A stretch of 64,000 bases of DNA from Brevundimonas sp. SGAir0440 (GCF_005484585.1 NZ_CP039435.1:2232001-2296000); one strand, 5' to 3'. Numbered from the stretch's first letter, positions 25,894 through 36,091 are shown. The notes: generated by a model from the sequence alone, not told the origin. Numbers and translations are program-made.

Positions 25894-26190
25894 TCAGCCA
25901 GCCTCCTCCGGCGTCAGCGCCTTGATCGAAAGGGCGTGGACCGGTCCGGCCATCTCGTCCTTCAACAAGGCGTTGACCGCGCGCTGTCGCGCCAGCCGCG
26001 ATTGCCCCTGGAAAGCAGCGGACACGATCACCAAATTGAAGTGGCTTTCGCCGCCAGGCTTGGCGTCCATTCCGCCTTCATGATGATGACCGGCGTGGCG
26101 CCAGCTGTCGTCCTCGACCTCCAGACGCAGGGGCGACAGCCCTGCCGTCAGTTTTGCACGAATAATCGTCGCCACCGGGCCTTCAGACAT
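25894..26190 (-). CDS. BolA family protein
   Basis: A 98-residue BolA protein. It has the class II KH-like fold with the conserved pattern HFNLVIVSAAFQGQSRLARQRAVN and the terminal GPVHALSIKALTPEE. An unusual His-rich loop, HAGHHHEGGMD, lies upstream of the usual metal-ligand region; BolA proteins share a [2Fe-2S] cluster with monothiol glutaredoxins, so these histidines may matter. It diverges from the J-domain gene with 45 bases between their starts. Confidence 0.93.
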   Translation of the reverse strand: MSEGPVATIIRAKLTAGLSPLRLEVEDDSWRHAGHHHEGGMDAKPGGESHFNLVIVSAAFQGQSRLARQRAVNALLKDEMAGPVHALSIKALTPEEAG

Positions 26191-26235
26191 GATCGATTCC
26201 TTGATGCTGTCCCAATCGGGCTTACACTTCGGCTG

Positions 26236-26904
26236 ATGTCCGCCTCCTTTCAATACAAGCCGCGCTTCACCGACATTAGGGTGAAGCCGCCCAAGCCCGA
26301 GGAAGAGGCGGCGAAAGCCGACGTCCTGCACCTGAAGCCGGGCGAAAAGCCGTGCCAGTGGCCCGACTGCCGCCGGGCCGCCGCGGCCAAGGCGCCCAAG
26401 TCGCGCGAACGGCTGAACGACTTCTACGAATTCTGCCAGCCGCACGCCGGCGAATACAACAAGGGCTGGAACTTCTACGCGGGCATGACCGAGGGTGAGA
26501 TTCGCGCCGCCCAAGAAAACGAGGCCATGACCGGCGGCCGCCCGACCTGGGAGATGCAGGCCGGCAAGTTCACGCGCGAAGCCGCCGCCTTCGCCGCCAA
26601 GATGGGCACGTCCAACACCACCGGCGCCGGCTCATGGCGCGACAGCTTCGGCCTGTTCGGGCGCAAGGGCGATCAAGCGCCGCAGTCCGCGACCGAAGAC
26701 CGCCGCATCGGCAAGCTGGAACGCGCCGCCCTCGCCGACCTCGATCTGGATCCGGGCGCCGACAAGGCGAAGATCAAGGCCCAATATCACGAGTTGCTGA
26801 AGCGGTTTCACCCCGACACCAACAGCGGCGACCGCAGCGCCGAGGCCAAGCTGCAGCGCGTCATCAAGGCCTGGAAGACGCTGAAGAAGGCCGGCCTGGC
26901 CTGA
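26236..26904 (+). CDS. J-domain (DnaJ-like) protein with C-terminal J domain
   Basis: A 222-residue cytoplasmic protein. The last 65 residues form a short J domain: LADLDLDPGADKAKIKAQY, then the HPD tripeptide in KRFHPDTNSGD, which stimulates Hsp70 ATPase. The N-terminal 150 residues hold a cysteine pair and His (PCQWPDC ... EFCQPH) that could bind zinc, and a WNFYAGM segment; this layout recurs in alphaproteobacterial J-domain proteins of unknown client. The J domain at the C-terminus is the reverse of DnaJ. Its 3' end lies four bases from the convergent SDR gene. Confidence 0.88.
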   Translation: MSASFQYKPRFTDIRVKPPKPEEEAAKADVLHLKPGEKPCQWPDCRRAAAAKAPKSRERLNDFYEFCQPHAGEYNKGWNFYAGMTEGEIRAAQENEAMTGGRPTWEMQAGKFTREAAAFAAKMGTSNTTGAGSWRDSFGLFGRKGDQAPQSATEDRRIGKLERAALADLDLDPGADKAKIKAQYHELLKRFHPDTNSGDRSAEAKLQRVIKAWKTLKKAGLA

Positions 26905-26908
26905 CGGT

Positions 26909-27586
<678 letters not shown>

Positions 27587-27625
27587 GGTCCGAGAACCGG
27601 CGACGGCCGGCTTGGTTGCGCCGGA

Positions 27626-28855
27626 TCAGGGCTGGCCGGCGGCCTGGCTGTTCGCGGCGGCCATCATCGGGCTCGACGGCTCGCGGAAATAGCGATCGAT
27701 CCCGTCCGCGACTGACTTCATCAGGCGACGGCGCGCGCGCTCGTCGGTCAGAAGTCGCTCGTCCTCGGGATTAGTGATGAAGCCCATTTCCAGCAGCACG
27801 GCAGGCACGTCGGGCGCCAACAGGACAGCCAGACCCGCATCGCGATGACTGCGGCGCAAGAGGGGATGGTCCGAGCCTTCCAGGTGGGTCAGCAAGACGC
27901 GCGCGAACTGGGCGGAGCGGTTCTGGGTCGCGCGCTGGGTCATGTCAAGCAGGATGCGATCCACCGACGGATCGCGCCCCGGCAGATGCAGTTCGCGGTG
28001 CCAGTTGTCGCCTCGCGTGAACTCACGCACCGCCCGGCCCGCGCCCTGCTCCGACAAGGTATACACGCTGGCCCCGCGCAGCGCCGGATCGGCGCCGGCG
28101 TCGGCGTGCAAGGAAATGAACAGGTCGGCGTCGGCCTGACGCGCGATGGAGACGCGGCGATAGAGGTCGACGTATCGGTCGTCGGTCCGAGTCAGGCGCA
28201 CGCGATAGCGGCCGTTCTTCTCAAGCTCGGCCTTCAAGGCCAGAGCGGCGGCCAAAGTAACCTGCTTTTCCTGGGCGCTTGTGCCGCTGGCGCCCGGATC
28301 ATTGCCGCCATGGCCGGCGTCGATGACGATCAGGGGACGTTCAGCGCGGCGCGGCGGCGCGCTGGCGCGCGGCGCCGGCGTGGTCGAGGCGCGCGCGGCG
28401 GCCCCGGTCGCCTTCAAGTCCACGACATAACGATAATGGCTGACACCGTCGCCGGGCGGCAGCAGGAAGCGCCGTTCGATCTCGCTGCCGCGCGCCAGTT
28501 CCAGTTGAACCCGCGACGAACCGCCGGACGAAGTGACCTCATAGGAGCGCACCAGACCCGAACCGCCGCCGTTCAGGCCGCGTCCGGGCGCGACGCCGCT
28601 GAGGGCCAGGACCACACGGCCTTCGCCGCCCGCGTCGATGACGCGTCCCTGCGCCGTCTTGTCCAGATCGATGACGACGCGGGTCCGATCGCCGTCGGCG
28701 CCGAAGCGCACCGCCAGCACATCGCCCTGCGCGCCCCAGGCGAAACCGCGCGTCGCAGACAGACCGACCATGCAGATGACCACGAAGGCCAGGGCGGTCA
28801 TCGCCCACTCCTTGGCGCCCCAGCGCATCAGACCTGTCAAAACGCGACCGCTCAT
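27626..28855 (-). CDS. amiC: N-acetylmuramoyl-L-alanine amidase, AmiC-type with AMIN domain
   Basis: A 409-residue periplasmic cell-wall hydrolase. It begins with an export signal (residues about 17-40), then an AMIN-like beta domain that targets the septum (about 45-150), and a C-terminal Amidase_3 domain. Zinc ligands are in IDAGHGGNDPGA, the EKQVTL Glu and SLHADA; the catalytic Glu is in LEMGFITNPED. It cleaves the amide between MurNAc and the peptide during daughter-cell separation. The gene symbol follows the single septal amidase of Caulobacter and is an inference. It diverges from rne across a 454-base gap. Confidence 0.93.
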   Translation of the reverse strand: MSGRVLTGLMRWGAKEWAMTALAFVVICMVGLSATRGFAWGAQGDVLAVRFGADGDRTRVVIDLDKTAQGRVIDAGGEGRVVLALSGVAPGRGLNGGGSGLVRSYEVTSSGGSSRVQLELARGSEIERRFLLPPGDGVSHYRYVVDLKATGAAARASTTPAPRASAPPRRAERPLIVIDAGHGGNDPGASGTSAQEKQVTLAAALALKAELEKNGRYRVRLTRTDDRYVDLYRRVSIARQADADLFISLHADAGADPALRGASVYTLSEQGAGRAVREFTRGDNWHRELHLPGRDPSVDRILLDMTQRATQNRSAQFARVLLTHLEGSDHPLLRRSHRDAGLAVLLAPDVPAVLLEMGFITNPEDERLLTDERARRRLMKSVADGIDRYFREPSSPMMAAANSQAAGQP

Positions 28856-29309
28856 CTGCGTCGGCGAACCCGGTTTAAGCCTACTTGAACCTCATCATGA
28901 CAGAGGCTCGTATTCAGGGGGTTAAGGCGAGCGCCTTTTAATTCTCCCGTTGCATGACTATGCTGTGACCGCTCGCGAACCGATCGCGCCGATTTCGCCT
29001 TTGCGGATCTTGGCGCGCCCTCCTCGCGGCGTTGACTTTCACCAATCCTAGAACCGCCCCGGCCTGGCCGATGGTTCGAAGAGCGGACCAGGGACGCGGC
29101 CTTCCCAAGGGATTGGCGCGCCCGGTTCAGGACCGACGACTTAATGGGCCTTTCCGCCTGCGTTCCCCAACGGCTTGATCAAGCCTTCTTCGCCGTTCTC
29201 GGCGAGGGGATGTCGCGCGCGCCGGCCCTCACCTTCATTCGGCGAGCCGCCATGACCCTGTCCGGAGATCCGGGACGGTCGGCCTGCGCGCGCCAGAGAG
29301 AGACTTTCC
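28856..29309. other. Long divergent intergenic region between amiC and rne
   Basis: 454 bases with no convincing gene. It must hold the promoters of amiC (minus) and rne (plus), and the rne 5' untranslated region. A short palindrome aaggcg-ag-cgcctt (28924-28937) is flanked by TTAA on both sides, but with 12 bases between, not the seven of a CtrA site. Long rne leaders mediate autoregulation by RNase E in gammaproteobacteria; a similar role here is only a possibility. Confidence 0.6.
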
Positions 29310-32024
29310 ATGTCAAAGACAATGCTGATCGATGCGGCGCATCCCGAGGAGACCCGGGTCGCCATCGTGGACGGGCGCAAGATTGAGGAATTTGATTTCG
29401 AATCCCGTGCGAAGCGCCAGCTTCGCGGCAACATCTACCTCGCCAAGGTCACCCGCGTAGAGCCCAGCCTCCAGGCCGCCTTCATCGAATATGGCGGCAA
29501 CCGCCACGGCTTCCTCGCCTTCAACGAAATCCACCCCGACTATTATCAGATCCCCGTCGCCGACCGTGAAGCCATCATGGCCGAGGCGCACGACGACGAG
29601 GACGAGGACGATCTCGACCGCGAATCGACCGGCGACGACGTCGATCCCGAATCGGCGCTGGCCGACGAAGAGCGGCTGAAGCGCCGCCTGATGCGTCGCT
29701 ACAAGATCCAGGACGTCATCAAGCGCCGCCAGATCCTGCTGGTCCAGGTCGTCAAGGACGAGCGCGGCGCCAAGGGCGCGGCCCTGACCACCTGGCTCTC
29801 GCTGGCCGGCCGCTATTGCGTGCTGATGCCCAACACCGGCAAGGGCGGCGGCATTTCGCGCAAGATCACCAACACCTCGGACCGTCGTCGCCTGAAGAGC
29901 GCCGTCTCGGCCCTGGAAGTGCCCAAGGGCATGGGCCTGATCATCCGCACGGCGGGCGCCAAGCGCACCAAGGCCGAGATCAAGCGCGACTATCAATATC
30001 TGCTGCGTCTTTGGGAGACGATCCGCGAGACCACGCTCGCCTCTCACGCCCCCTCGGTGATCTACGAGGAAGAGAACCTGGTCCGCCGCGCCGTGCGCGA
30101 CATGTTCGACAAGGACTTCGACGGCATCCAGGTCGAGGGCGTCGAGGGCTTCAAGGAGGCGCGCGACTTCATGCGCGTGCTGATGCCGGCCCAGGCCAAG
30201 AAGGTTCACCTGTATCGCGGCTCGCGCCCCCTGTTCGCGGCCAACGGCATCGAGGAACTGCTGACGCAGATCCATCAGCCGGTCGTGCCGCTGAAGTCCG
30301 GCGGCTATCTGGTCATCAACCAGACCGAGGCCCTGGTGGCCATCGACGTCAACTCGGGCCGCGCCACCAAGGAACGCAACGTCGAGCAGACGGCGTTCAA
30401 GACCAATATGGAAGCGGCCGAGGAAGCCGCCCGCCAGCTGCGCCTGCGCGACCTCGCCGGCCTGGTCGTCATCGACTTCATCGACATGGATGAGGGCAAG
30501 AACAACCGCGCCGTCGAGCGCGTGCTGAAGGAGGCCCTGTCCTCCGACCGCGCCCGCATCCAGATGGGCCGTATCTCGCCCTTCGGCCTGATGGAGATCA
30601 GCCGCCAGCGTCGTCGTCTGGGCGTGATCGAGGGTGCGACCGAAGCCTGCCCGCACTGCCAGGGCACGGGCCGCATTCGCTCGGCCGAATCCGCGGCTCT
30701 GATGACCTTGCGCGCGGTCGACATCGAGGCCGGCAAGAACGGCGCGGGCGTCGTGGTGCTGAAGGTCTGCACCGCCGTCGGCCTGTACATCCTGAACCAC
30801 AAGCGCGCCTATCTGCAGGCGCTGCTGGAACGTCGCGGCCTGAACGTCATCGTCCAGATCGACGACAGCCTGGGTCAGGGCGAACACAATATCGAGCGCA
30901 CCGAGACCAACGAGGACTTCGTCGCGCCCGAGATCGAGATGCCCAACCTCGACGACGACTTCGACGCCTCGCTCTACGAAGACGAGGATGAGGACGACGA
31001 CGAGGAGATCATCGCCGACGACGATGACGACACGGTCGAATCCCTGGATCGCGAAGACAGCGACGACGACGAACCGCGCGAACGCTCGGAGCGTCACGAC
31101 GGTGGTCGCGATCGCGGTCGTGGACGCAACCGTCGCCGTCGCGGCGGTCGTCGCGACGAGGAAACCTCCGACGTCGAGGCCGTCGATACGGTCAGCGCGG
31201 ACGACGCTTCGGACGATGAGGATGACGAAAACGGCCGCCGCCGTCGCCGTGGCCGCCGTGGCGGTCGCCGCGTGCGCGAGGATGGCGAGCGCGACGTCTA
31301 CACCTGGGTTCGCGGCCGCACGCCGTCGCTGGACGACCCCTATGTCTGGTTCGATCCGCTGAACCCCGGTCGTTCGGAAGGTCGCCCGGAACGCGGCGAG
31401 CGCCATGAGCGGTCTGAACGCCCCGCCTTCGCTCAGTCCGAGGGCGAAGGCCTGGATGTCGTCGCCAATAGCGGCGCCGGCGAAGGCTCAGGCGAGGAAG
31501 GCGGCCGTTCGCGCCGTCGTCGCCGTCGTGGTCGCGGCCGTGGCGACGGTTCCGTCAGCCACGAGATCAAGGTCGAGAACCGCGCCACCAACGAAGGCAT
31601 GCCGCCCGACGGCTCGCCCGAAACGCCCATGGCCGTCATGGTCGAGCCGACCGGGGCCGTCGAGACGGCCACCCCGGCCATCGCGCCTGAGCCTCAGCGT
31701 CGTCGCGTGCGCCGCAAGTCGGCCAGCGCCAATGTCGAGATCGCGACCGAACCGCATCCCGACACCGCCATCGAGCCGAACGAGGCGACCGTCGAAGGCG
31801 CGCCGGTCGAACTGGACGTGACCCCGCACGAGGCGCTGGCCGCCGAACCGGCCGAGGTCGCCCCGGTCGCCGCCCCGACGGCGGTTCCGGTGACCGAGGC
31901 CGTTCTGGCCGAGCGCTTCGTCGCCCCCACGCCGGAAATCGACGTTCAGGCCATCATCGCCGAAGACCCGAACCAGATCGTCGCACCGCCCGAAAAGCCC
32001 AAGCGCGGGTGGTGGCGCCGCTGA
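29310..32024 (+). CDS. rne: Ribonuclease E
   Basis: A 904-residue endoribonuclease, the scaffold of the RNA degradosome. The N-terminal RNase H-like/S1 region (residues about 1-150) contains a strongly acidic insertion (DDEDEDDLDRES near 95-110). The DNase I-like active site has two Mg-binding aspartates, near 345 (VAIDVNSGR) and 388 (VIDFIDMD). The zinc-link CPHC is near 447. The C-terminal half is disordered, with alternating acidic and Arg-rich blocks for RNA and partner binding, and it ends in PKRGWWRR. In Caulobacter crescentus a C-terminal GWW motif of RNase E recruits PNPase, so the same contact is expected. Its leader is the long gap upstream. Confidence 0.97.
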   Translation: MSKTMLIDAAHPEETRVAIVDGRKIEEFDFESRAKRQLRGNIYLAKVTRVEPSLQAAFIEYGGNRHGFLAFNEIHPDYYQIPVADREAIMAEAHDDEDEDDLDRESTGDDVDPESALADEERLKRRLMRRYKIQDVIKRRQILLVQVVKDERGAKGAALTTWLSLAGRYCVLMPNTGKGGGISRKITNTSDRRRLKSAVSALEVPKGMGLIIRTAGAKRTKAEIKRDYQYLLRLWETIRETTLASHAPSVIYEEENLVRRAVRDMFDKDFDGIQVEGVEGFKEARDFMRVLMPAQAKKVHLYRGSRPLFAANGIEELLTQIHQPVVPLKSGGYLVINQTEALVAIDVNSGRATKERNVEQTAFKTNMEAAEEAARQLRLRDLAGLVVIDFIDMDEGKNNRAVERVLKEALSSDRARIQMGRISPFGLMEISRQRRRLGVIEGATEACPHCQGTGRIRSAESAALMTLRAVDIEAGKNGAGVVVLKVCTAVGLYILNHKRAYLQALLERRGLNVIVQIDDSLGQGEHNIERTETNEDFVAPEIEMPNLDDDFDASLYEDEDEDDDEEIIADDDDDTVESLDREDSDDDEPRERSERHDGGRDRGRGRNRRRRGGRRDEETSDVEAVDTVSADDASDDEDDENGRRRRRGRRGGRRVREDGERDVYTWVRGRTPSLDDPYVWFDPLNPGRSEGRPERGERHERSERPAFAQSEGEGLDVVANSGAGEGSGEEGGRSRRRRRRGRGRGDGSVSHEIKVENRATNEGMPPDGSPETPMAVMVEPTGAVETATPAIAPEPQRRRVRRKSASANVEIATEPHPDTAIEPNEATVEGAPVELDVTPHEALAAEPAEVAPVAAPTAVPVTEAVLAERFVAPTPEIDVQAIIAEDPNQIVAPPEKPKRGWWRR

Positions 32025-32083
32025 TCGGTCACGATTAGACTGTCTGGATACAGGCGGGGGCCGGTCGTTGTTGGAGTAGAGCC

Positions 32084-33484
32084 ATGAGGTGGCTTCCCCG
32101 ATCTGCATCCCGCGTTCTGGCGGCGGCGGCGACGGCCTTGATGGCTGTTTCCGTCGCCGGCCAGGCCTCCGCACAAAGCCTGATCCGCGACACCGAGGTC
32201 GAGGGCATCGTGCGCGAATGGGCCGACCCGGTCTTCGTGGCCATGGGGCTGAACCCGAACGACATCGAAGTTCTGCTGGTCAACGACAACGACCTGAACG
32301 CCTTTGCGACACGCGGGCGGATCATGGGCGTCAACACCGGCCTGATCCTGCGCACCAAGACCCCCGGCGAACTGCTGGGCGTGATGGCGCACGAGGCGGG
32401 CCACATCAAGAACCGCCACACCCTGCGCGACGGGGCCGAGAACGCCGGCAAACAGCCAATGTTCATGACCATGGCGCTGGGCGCCTTGGCGATCGCCGCC
32501 GGCGCGCCGGACGCAGGCGTGGCCCTGCTGGGCTCCAGCCAGTATTTCGGCGCTCTGGGCGCGCTGCATTACATGCAGAGCCAGGAAGGCGAGGCCGATA
32601 TCTCGGGGGCGCGGGCGCTGGAGGCGGCCGGCGAATCCGGCGCGGGGCTGGTGTCCTTCTTCGAGAACTTCCGCTCACAGGAGGTCTTCTCCGACGCCCG
32701 CCGCTATCCCTATTTCCGCAGCCACCCCCTGTCGTCGAACCGGATCGAGAGCCTGCGCCGCTATGTGCAGGAACAGCCGCACTACGACCATCGCGACAGC
32801 CCCGAGCGTATGGCGCAGCACGCCCTGATCCTGGCCAAGATCCACGCCTTCATGGCTCCGCCGAACGCCACCCTGCGCGACTATCCGTCGACGGATGCGT
32901 CCCTGCCCGGTCGCTATGCGCGGGCCATCGCCTGGTATCGCGACGGCCAGACGGACAAGGCGCTGACGGCGGTGGACGCACTGATCGCCGGCGACGTGAA
33001 CAACCCCTATTTCCAGGAACTGAAGGGCCAGATCCTGTTCGAGGAAGGCCGCCCGGCCGAGGCCGTCGCCGCCCACCGCGAGGCGGTCCGCCTGAAGCCC
33101 GACGCCCCCCTCCTGCGCGTCAACCTGGCCCACGCCCTGATCGAAACCAATGACAAGGCCAAGCTGGACGAGGCCATCGACCAGCTGAAACACGCCGTCG
33201 TCGCCGAGAAGGACAACACCATGGCCTGGCGACTGCTGGCCCAGGCCTACGCCTCACAGGGCAAGGAGGGCCAGGCGCGCCTGGCCTCGGCGGAATACTA
33301 TTTCGCCGGCGGAGACGAGAAACAGGCCACCCAGTTCGCCCTGCGCGCCCGCTCCATGCTGGATCCCGGCTCGATCGAATGGCGCCGCGCTGTCGATATC
33401 GTCCTGGCCTCGGGCGCCACGCCCGACGATCTCAACGACCTGGACCGCCGCGACGCCGCGCGCCGGCCCGCCACCCTCAACTGA
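32084..33484 (+). CDS. Secreted M48 metalloprotease with TPR repeats, BepA-like
   Basis: A 466-residue periplasmic protein. A signal peptide ends at about residue 31 (GQASAQ). The M48 protease domain has the zinc motif HEAGH and the third ligand in EGEADISG; the linker includes hydrophobic helices. From about residue 285 a TPR-type helical array follows (RYARAIAWYRDGQTDKALTA and repeats). This architecture matches BepA (YfgC), which assists outer-membrane LptD assembly and degrades failed intermediates. It lies 59 bases after rne in the same direction and 26 bases before the DsbA-like gene, so these two may form one unit. Confidence 0.93.
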   Translation: MRWLPRSASRVLAAAATALMAVSVAGQASAQSLIRDTEVEGIVREWADPVFVAMGLNPNDIEVLLVNDNDLNAFATRGRIMGVNTGLILRTKTPGELLGVMAHEAGHIKNRHTLRDGAENAGKQPMFMTMALGALAIAAGAPDAGVALLGSSQYFGALGALHYMQSQEGEADISGARALEAAGESGAGLVSFFENFRSQEVFSDARRYPYFRSHPLSSNRIESLRRYVQEQPHYDHRDSPERMAQHALILAKIHAFMAPPNATLRDYPSTDASLPGRYARAIAWYRDGQTDKALTAVDALIAGDVNNPYFQELKGQILFEEGRPAEAVAAHREAVRLKPDAPLLRVNLAHALIETNDKAKLDEAIDQLKHAVVAEKDNTMAWRLLAQAYASQGKEGQARLASAEYYFAGGDEKQATQFALRARSMLDPGSIEWRRAVDIVLASGATPDDLNDLDRRDAARRPATLN

Positions 33485-33510
33485 TCCCTTACCGCCGACT
33501 GCGAGCCTGA

Positions 33511-34290
33511 ATGACCGACGACGCCCCCACGCCTGCGCCCGAACCCAAGACCGCCAAGCCGGGATGGCTCAGCGGCGGCCGCGCCGGCTATCTGGCCTTG
33601 GGCCTGTCGGTCATCGCGCTGGGCTTTTCAGCCGCGCCCTATCTGACCGGCGGATCGAACGTGCGTGCGTATCTGCTGGAGCATCCCGAGGTCTTGCAGG
33701 AGGCGCAGATGGCGCTTCAGACCAAGGACGCCGAGGCCGCCGTCGAGGAGACGAACCTGGCCGCCGCGGCCAACGCCGGCCTCCTGGCGCCCGACGCCCG
33801 CGATCCGGCCTTCGGTCCAGCGAACGCCAAGGTCACGGTGATCGAATTCTTCGACTTCCGCTGCCCCGGCTGCAAGGCCGTGGCCCACGACTATCGCGCC
33901 CTGATGGCCGCCCATCCGGAGGTCCGCTTCGTCTTTAAGGACTGGCCCATTCTGGACCGCGGCGACGACATCACCTCGCAATACGCCGCCCGCGCCGCCC
34001 TGGCCGCGCACCAGCAGGGCAAGTATCTGGAGGTCTATGACGCGCTGATGACCGAGCGGGCGCTGTCGATAGAAGCGATCGACGCCATCCTGGCGGCGCA
34101 TGGCGTGGACATGGCCCGCGCCAAGGCCGCGATCGCCGCGCCCGACACCACGCGCCACATCGCCGACATCCACACCACGGCCGCCGCCCTGCGTCTGCGC
34201 GGCACGCCGACCTTCTTCGTCAACGGCAAGGCCAGCCCCGGCATCGACCCGGCCGAAATCGGCAAACTGATCGAAGCGGCGAAGCGCTGA
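33511..34290 (+). CDS. DsbA-family thiol-disulfide oxidoreductase, membrane-anchored
   Basis: A 259-residue envelope protein. One N-terminal membrane helix (GYLALGLSVIALGFSAAPYL) follows a 25-residue cytoplasmic Pro/Lys segment. A helical ScsC-like region (LEHPEVLQEAQMALQ) leads to a thioredoxin fold with the active-site CPGC in FDFRCPGCKA and the cis-Pro loop RGTPTFFVNG. It resembles the DsbA proteins of Caulobacterales with a CPxC site and an N-terminal trimer-like helical stalk (as in ScsC/Com1). It may oxidise or isomerise disulfides in the periplasm; which one cannot be told. Confidence 0.9.
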   Translation: MTDDAPTPAPEPKTAKPGWLSGGRAGYLALGLSVIALGFSAAPYLTGGSNVRAYLLEHPEVLQEAQMALQTKDAEAAVEETNLAAAANAGLLAPDARDPAFGPANAKVTVIEFFDFRCPGCKAVAHDYRALMAAHPEVRFVFKDWPILDRGDDITSQYAARAALAAHQQGKYLEVYDALMTERALSIEAIDAILAAHGVDMARAKAAIAAPDTTRHIADIHTTAAALRLRGTPTFFVNGKASPGIDPAEIGKLIEAAKR

Positions 34291-34299
34291 CCAACCTAC

Positions 34300-34322
34300 G
34301 GCCGAGGCTTCAGGCCTCGGCC
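34300..34322. terminator. Bidirectional hairpin between convergent genes
   Basis: Perfect nine-base stem, ggccgaggc (34300-34308) with gcctcggcc (34314-34322). It lies between the DsbA-like stop and the 3' end of the convergent TPR gene, overlapping the latter's last codons. A T-run is absent on both strands, so Rho-independent termination is uncertain. Confidence 0.5.
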
Positions 34323-36031
34323 AGACTCATCTGTCCGCCGATCCATTCGACGCCGGCGTGGCGCAGGGCGTCATTGGCCGCGGCTTCGTCGTCCAGCGCC
34401 TGTTCGGTGCGGTAGAGGACGTAGTAGCTGTAGGGATCGTTCGGCCAATCCTTCAGCAGTTCGCCGATCTTGGCCTTGGCCCCCGCCGCATCGCCGGACG
34501 CCAGCAAGGCGGCGGCCAGGCTACGACGTGTCGGATACCAGATCATCGGCGGATCGCCGCCCTCGGGCGCCATGGCCTGGATCGCCGCCGCCCGGCCATA
34601 GGCGGCGATGGCGGCGAGATAGTCCCGATCGATCATGGCCGCGCGGCCTTCCAGCACCTTCTGGAACAGTTCGGCGAAACCGGTCTGACGTTCCGCCATA
34701 GGACCCTTGAACGCCTTGTCCGCCAGCAGGGCGGCGATGGCCTGGGCCTCGACCCGAACCGCCGCCGCATCGCCGCGCCGCGCCGCCGCCTCACCCCGCG
34801 CATAGCGCCAACCGACCCGCATCAGCGGACGGCCTGCGTCCGGTTCGGCCAGCGCCGCGACCTGGGCGTCCGATCCGAACCGGCCGTAGAGCGCATAAGC
34901 GTCCGCCGCCATCACCTGACGATAGACGACATAGCCGTCCTCGCCCGCCTCGGGCGGTCCCGCCAGCTGCGGATAGGTCGCCATATACCAGTCGGCCAGC
35001 TCCAGCCCCCACTCGGCCCCGCCCGCCATAAGGGCGCCGCCCATGCCGAAATGGATGTTGTGGGCGTGCAGCCTCATGCCGCGAATGCCGCCCGGGGGTG
35101 CGACCAGCCGATCGTAATTCTTGTCCAGCGCCACGGCGTTGACGTTGGACATCATCGCGTCCTTGTACCGCCCGACCCGATAGAAGGTGTGCGACGGCAT
35201 GTGCACCAGATGGCTGGCGCCCGGCGCCAACAGGGCCAGCCGCTCGCCATAGGCCAGCGCCCTGTGTGGATCGTCCGACCATTCGGTCAGGTGGATATAC
35301 AGGTGAATGGCGCCCGGATCGTTCGGCTTGACCGTCAGGGCGTGCTCCAGGATCGCCATGGCGCGTGTGACGGCCGGATCGGTCGCCTTGCCGTCCTTGT
35401 CCCACCATTCGCCCTCGGGCTGGAGCATCCAGGCGTCGGCGGTGATCGAGGCGACCGACACGTCGTCGGCGTGACGCTTTGCGATCCGGCCCATGGCGCG
35501 GGCGAAGCGTAGCGCGCGGGTCTTCTCCTTGCCGGAATAGCGCTGGATCAGGGCGTCGATCATCTGGCGCTGCATCGGCGTGGCGTCGCGGGCCAGACGC
35601 CGCGCGTCACGCGCGACGCGGAGGCCTGTGGCGATCGATTCGGGATCGCCGCCGCCGCCATTCAGGTTCGGCCCGATCGCCCAGGCCTCGCCCCAGGCGC
35701 ACATGCCGCACGACGGGTCCAACTGCCTCGCCTTCCTGAACGCCCGCACCGATTCCGAATGCTCGAACGCCCAGCGCAGTCGAACCCCGTGGTCGAACCA
35801 GGCCTGGGCCTCGGGGTTCTTCGTATCGACCGCGAAACCCTCGTCGCCGAAGCCCGGAGCCATGACCATGTCGCGTGTCGGCTGGACATCGCCGACGGCC
35901 TCGACCCGGCCGCAGACCTGCGGATTGGTGATCAGTGCCAAGGTCGCCGCCGTCGCTGTGGCGTCGGCGACCGCCACGGGCGCAATCAGACAGGCGACTG
36001 AAACCGTCGCGACCCACAGACTCTTGCGCAT
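34310..36031 (-). CDS. Secreted TPR-like helical-repeat protein
   Basis: A 573-residue protein with an N-terminal signal peptide (MRKSLWVATVSVACLIAPVA; cleavage near residue 22). The rest is a helical array with several TPR-like pairs: WAFEHSESVRAFRKARQLDP, ALTVKPNDPGAIHLYIHL, and a C-terminal LLASGDAAGAKAKIGELLKD. His-rich stretches (HLVHMPSHTFYR, LHAHNIHFGM) are conserved-looking and might bind a metal. Homologues annotated only as TPR or hypothetical proteins occur widely, and the function is unknown. It lies downstream of the phosphodiesterase-like gene on the other side of a 60-base gap, same strand. Confidence 0.85.
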   Translation of the reverse strand: MRKSLWVATVSVACLIAPVAVADATATAATLALITNPQVCGRVEAVGDVQPTRDMVMAPGFGDEGFAVDTKNPEAQAWFDHGVRLRWAFEHSESVRAFRKARQLDPSCGMCAWGEAWAIGPNLNGGGGDPESIATGLRVARDARRLARDATPMQRQMIDALIQRYSGKEKTRALRFARAMGRIAKRHADDVSVASITADAWMLQPEGEWWDKDGKATDPAVTRAMAILEHALTVKPNDPGAIHLYIHLTEWSDDPHRALAYGERLALLAPGASHLVHMPSHTFYRVGRYKDAMMSNVNAVALDKNYDRLVAPPGGIRGMRLHAHNIHFGMGGALMAGGAEWGLELADWYMATYPQLAGPPEAGEDGYVVYRQVMAADAYALYGRFGSDAQVAALAEPDAGRPLMRVGWRYARGEAAARRGDAAAVRVEAQAIAALLADKAFKGPMAERQTGFAELFQKVLEGRAAMIDRDYLAAIAAYGRAAAIQAMAPEGGDPPMIWYPTRRSLAAALLASGDAAGAKAKIGELLKDWPNDPYSYYVLYRTEQALDDEAAANDALRHAGVEWIGGQMSLAEA

Positions 36032-36091
36032 CTTCGCCTACCCATCTGGCGATCAGTGTGCGCCCAAATCGTCGGCTCGCCAATCACCCCG

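Noticed and set aside
25936-26235. N-terminal extension of the J-domain frame
   Set aside because: It runs antisense through bolA and lacks conserved sequence; the ATG at 26236 starts a coherent protein.
28922-28941. TTAA ... TTAA as a CtrA-binding site before rne
   Set aside because: Spacing between the two TTAA is 12 bases, not the seven of the CtrA consensus.
29032-29060. TTGACT as a -35 element of rne
   Set aside because: No acceptable -10 at 16-18 bases downstream.
29313-31406. Long open frame of 697 codons on the minus strand opposite rne
   Set aside because: Antisense shadow of a GC-rich gene; low-complexity Val/Ala/Asp/Gly sequence without family features, while rne on the plus strand is certain.
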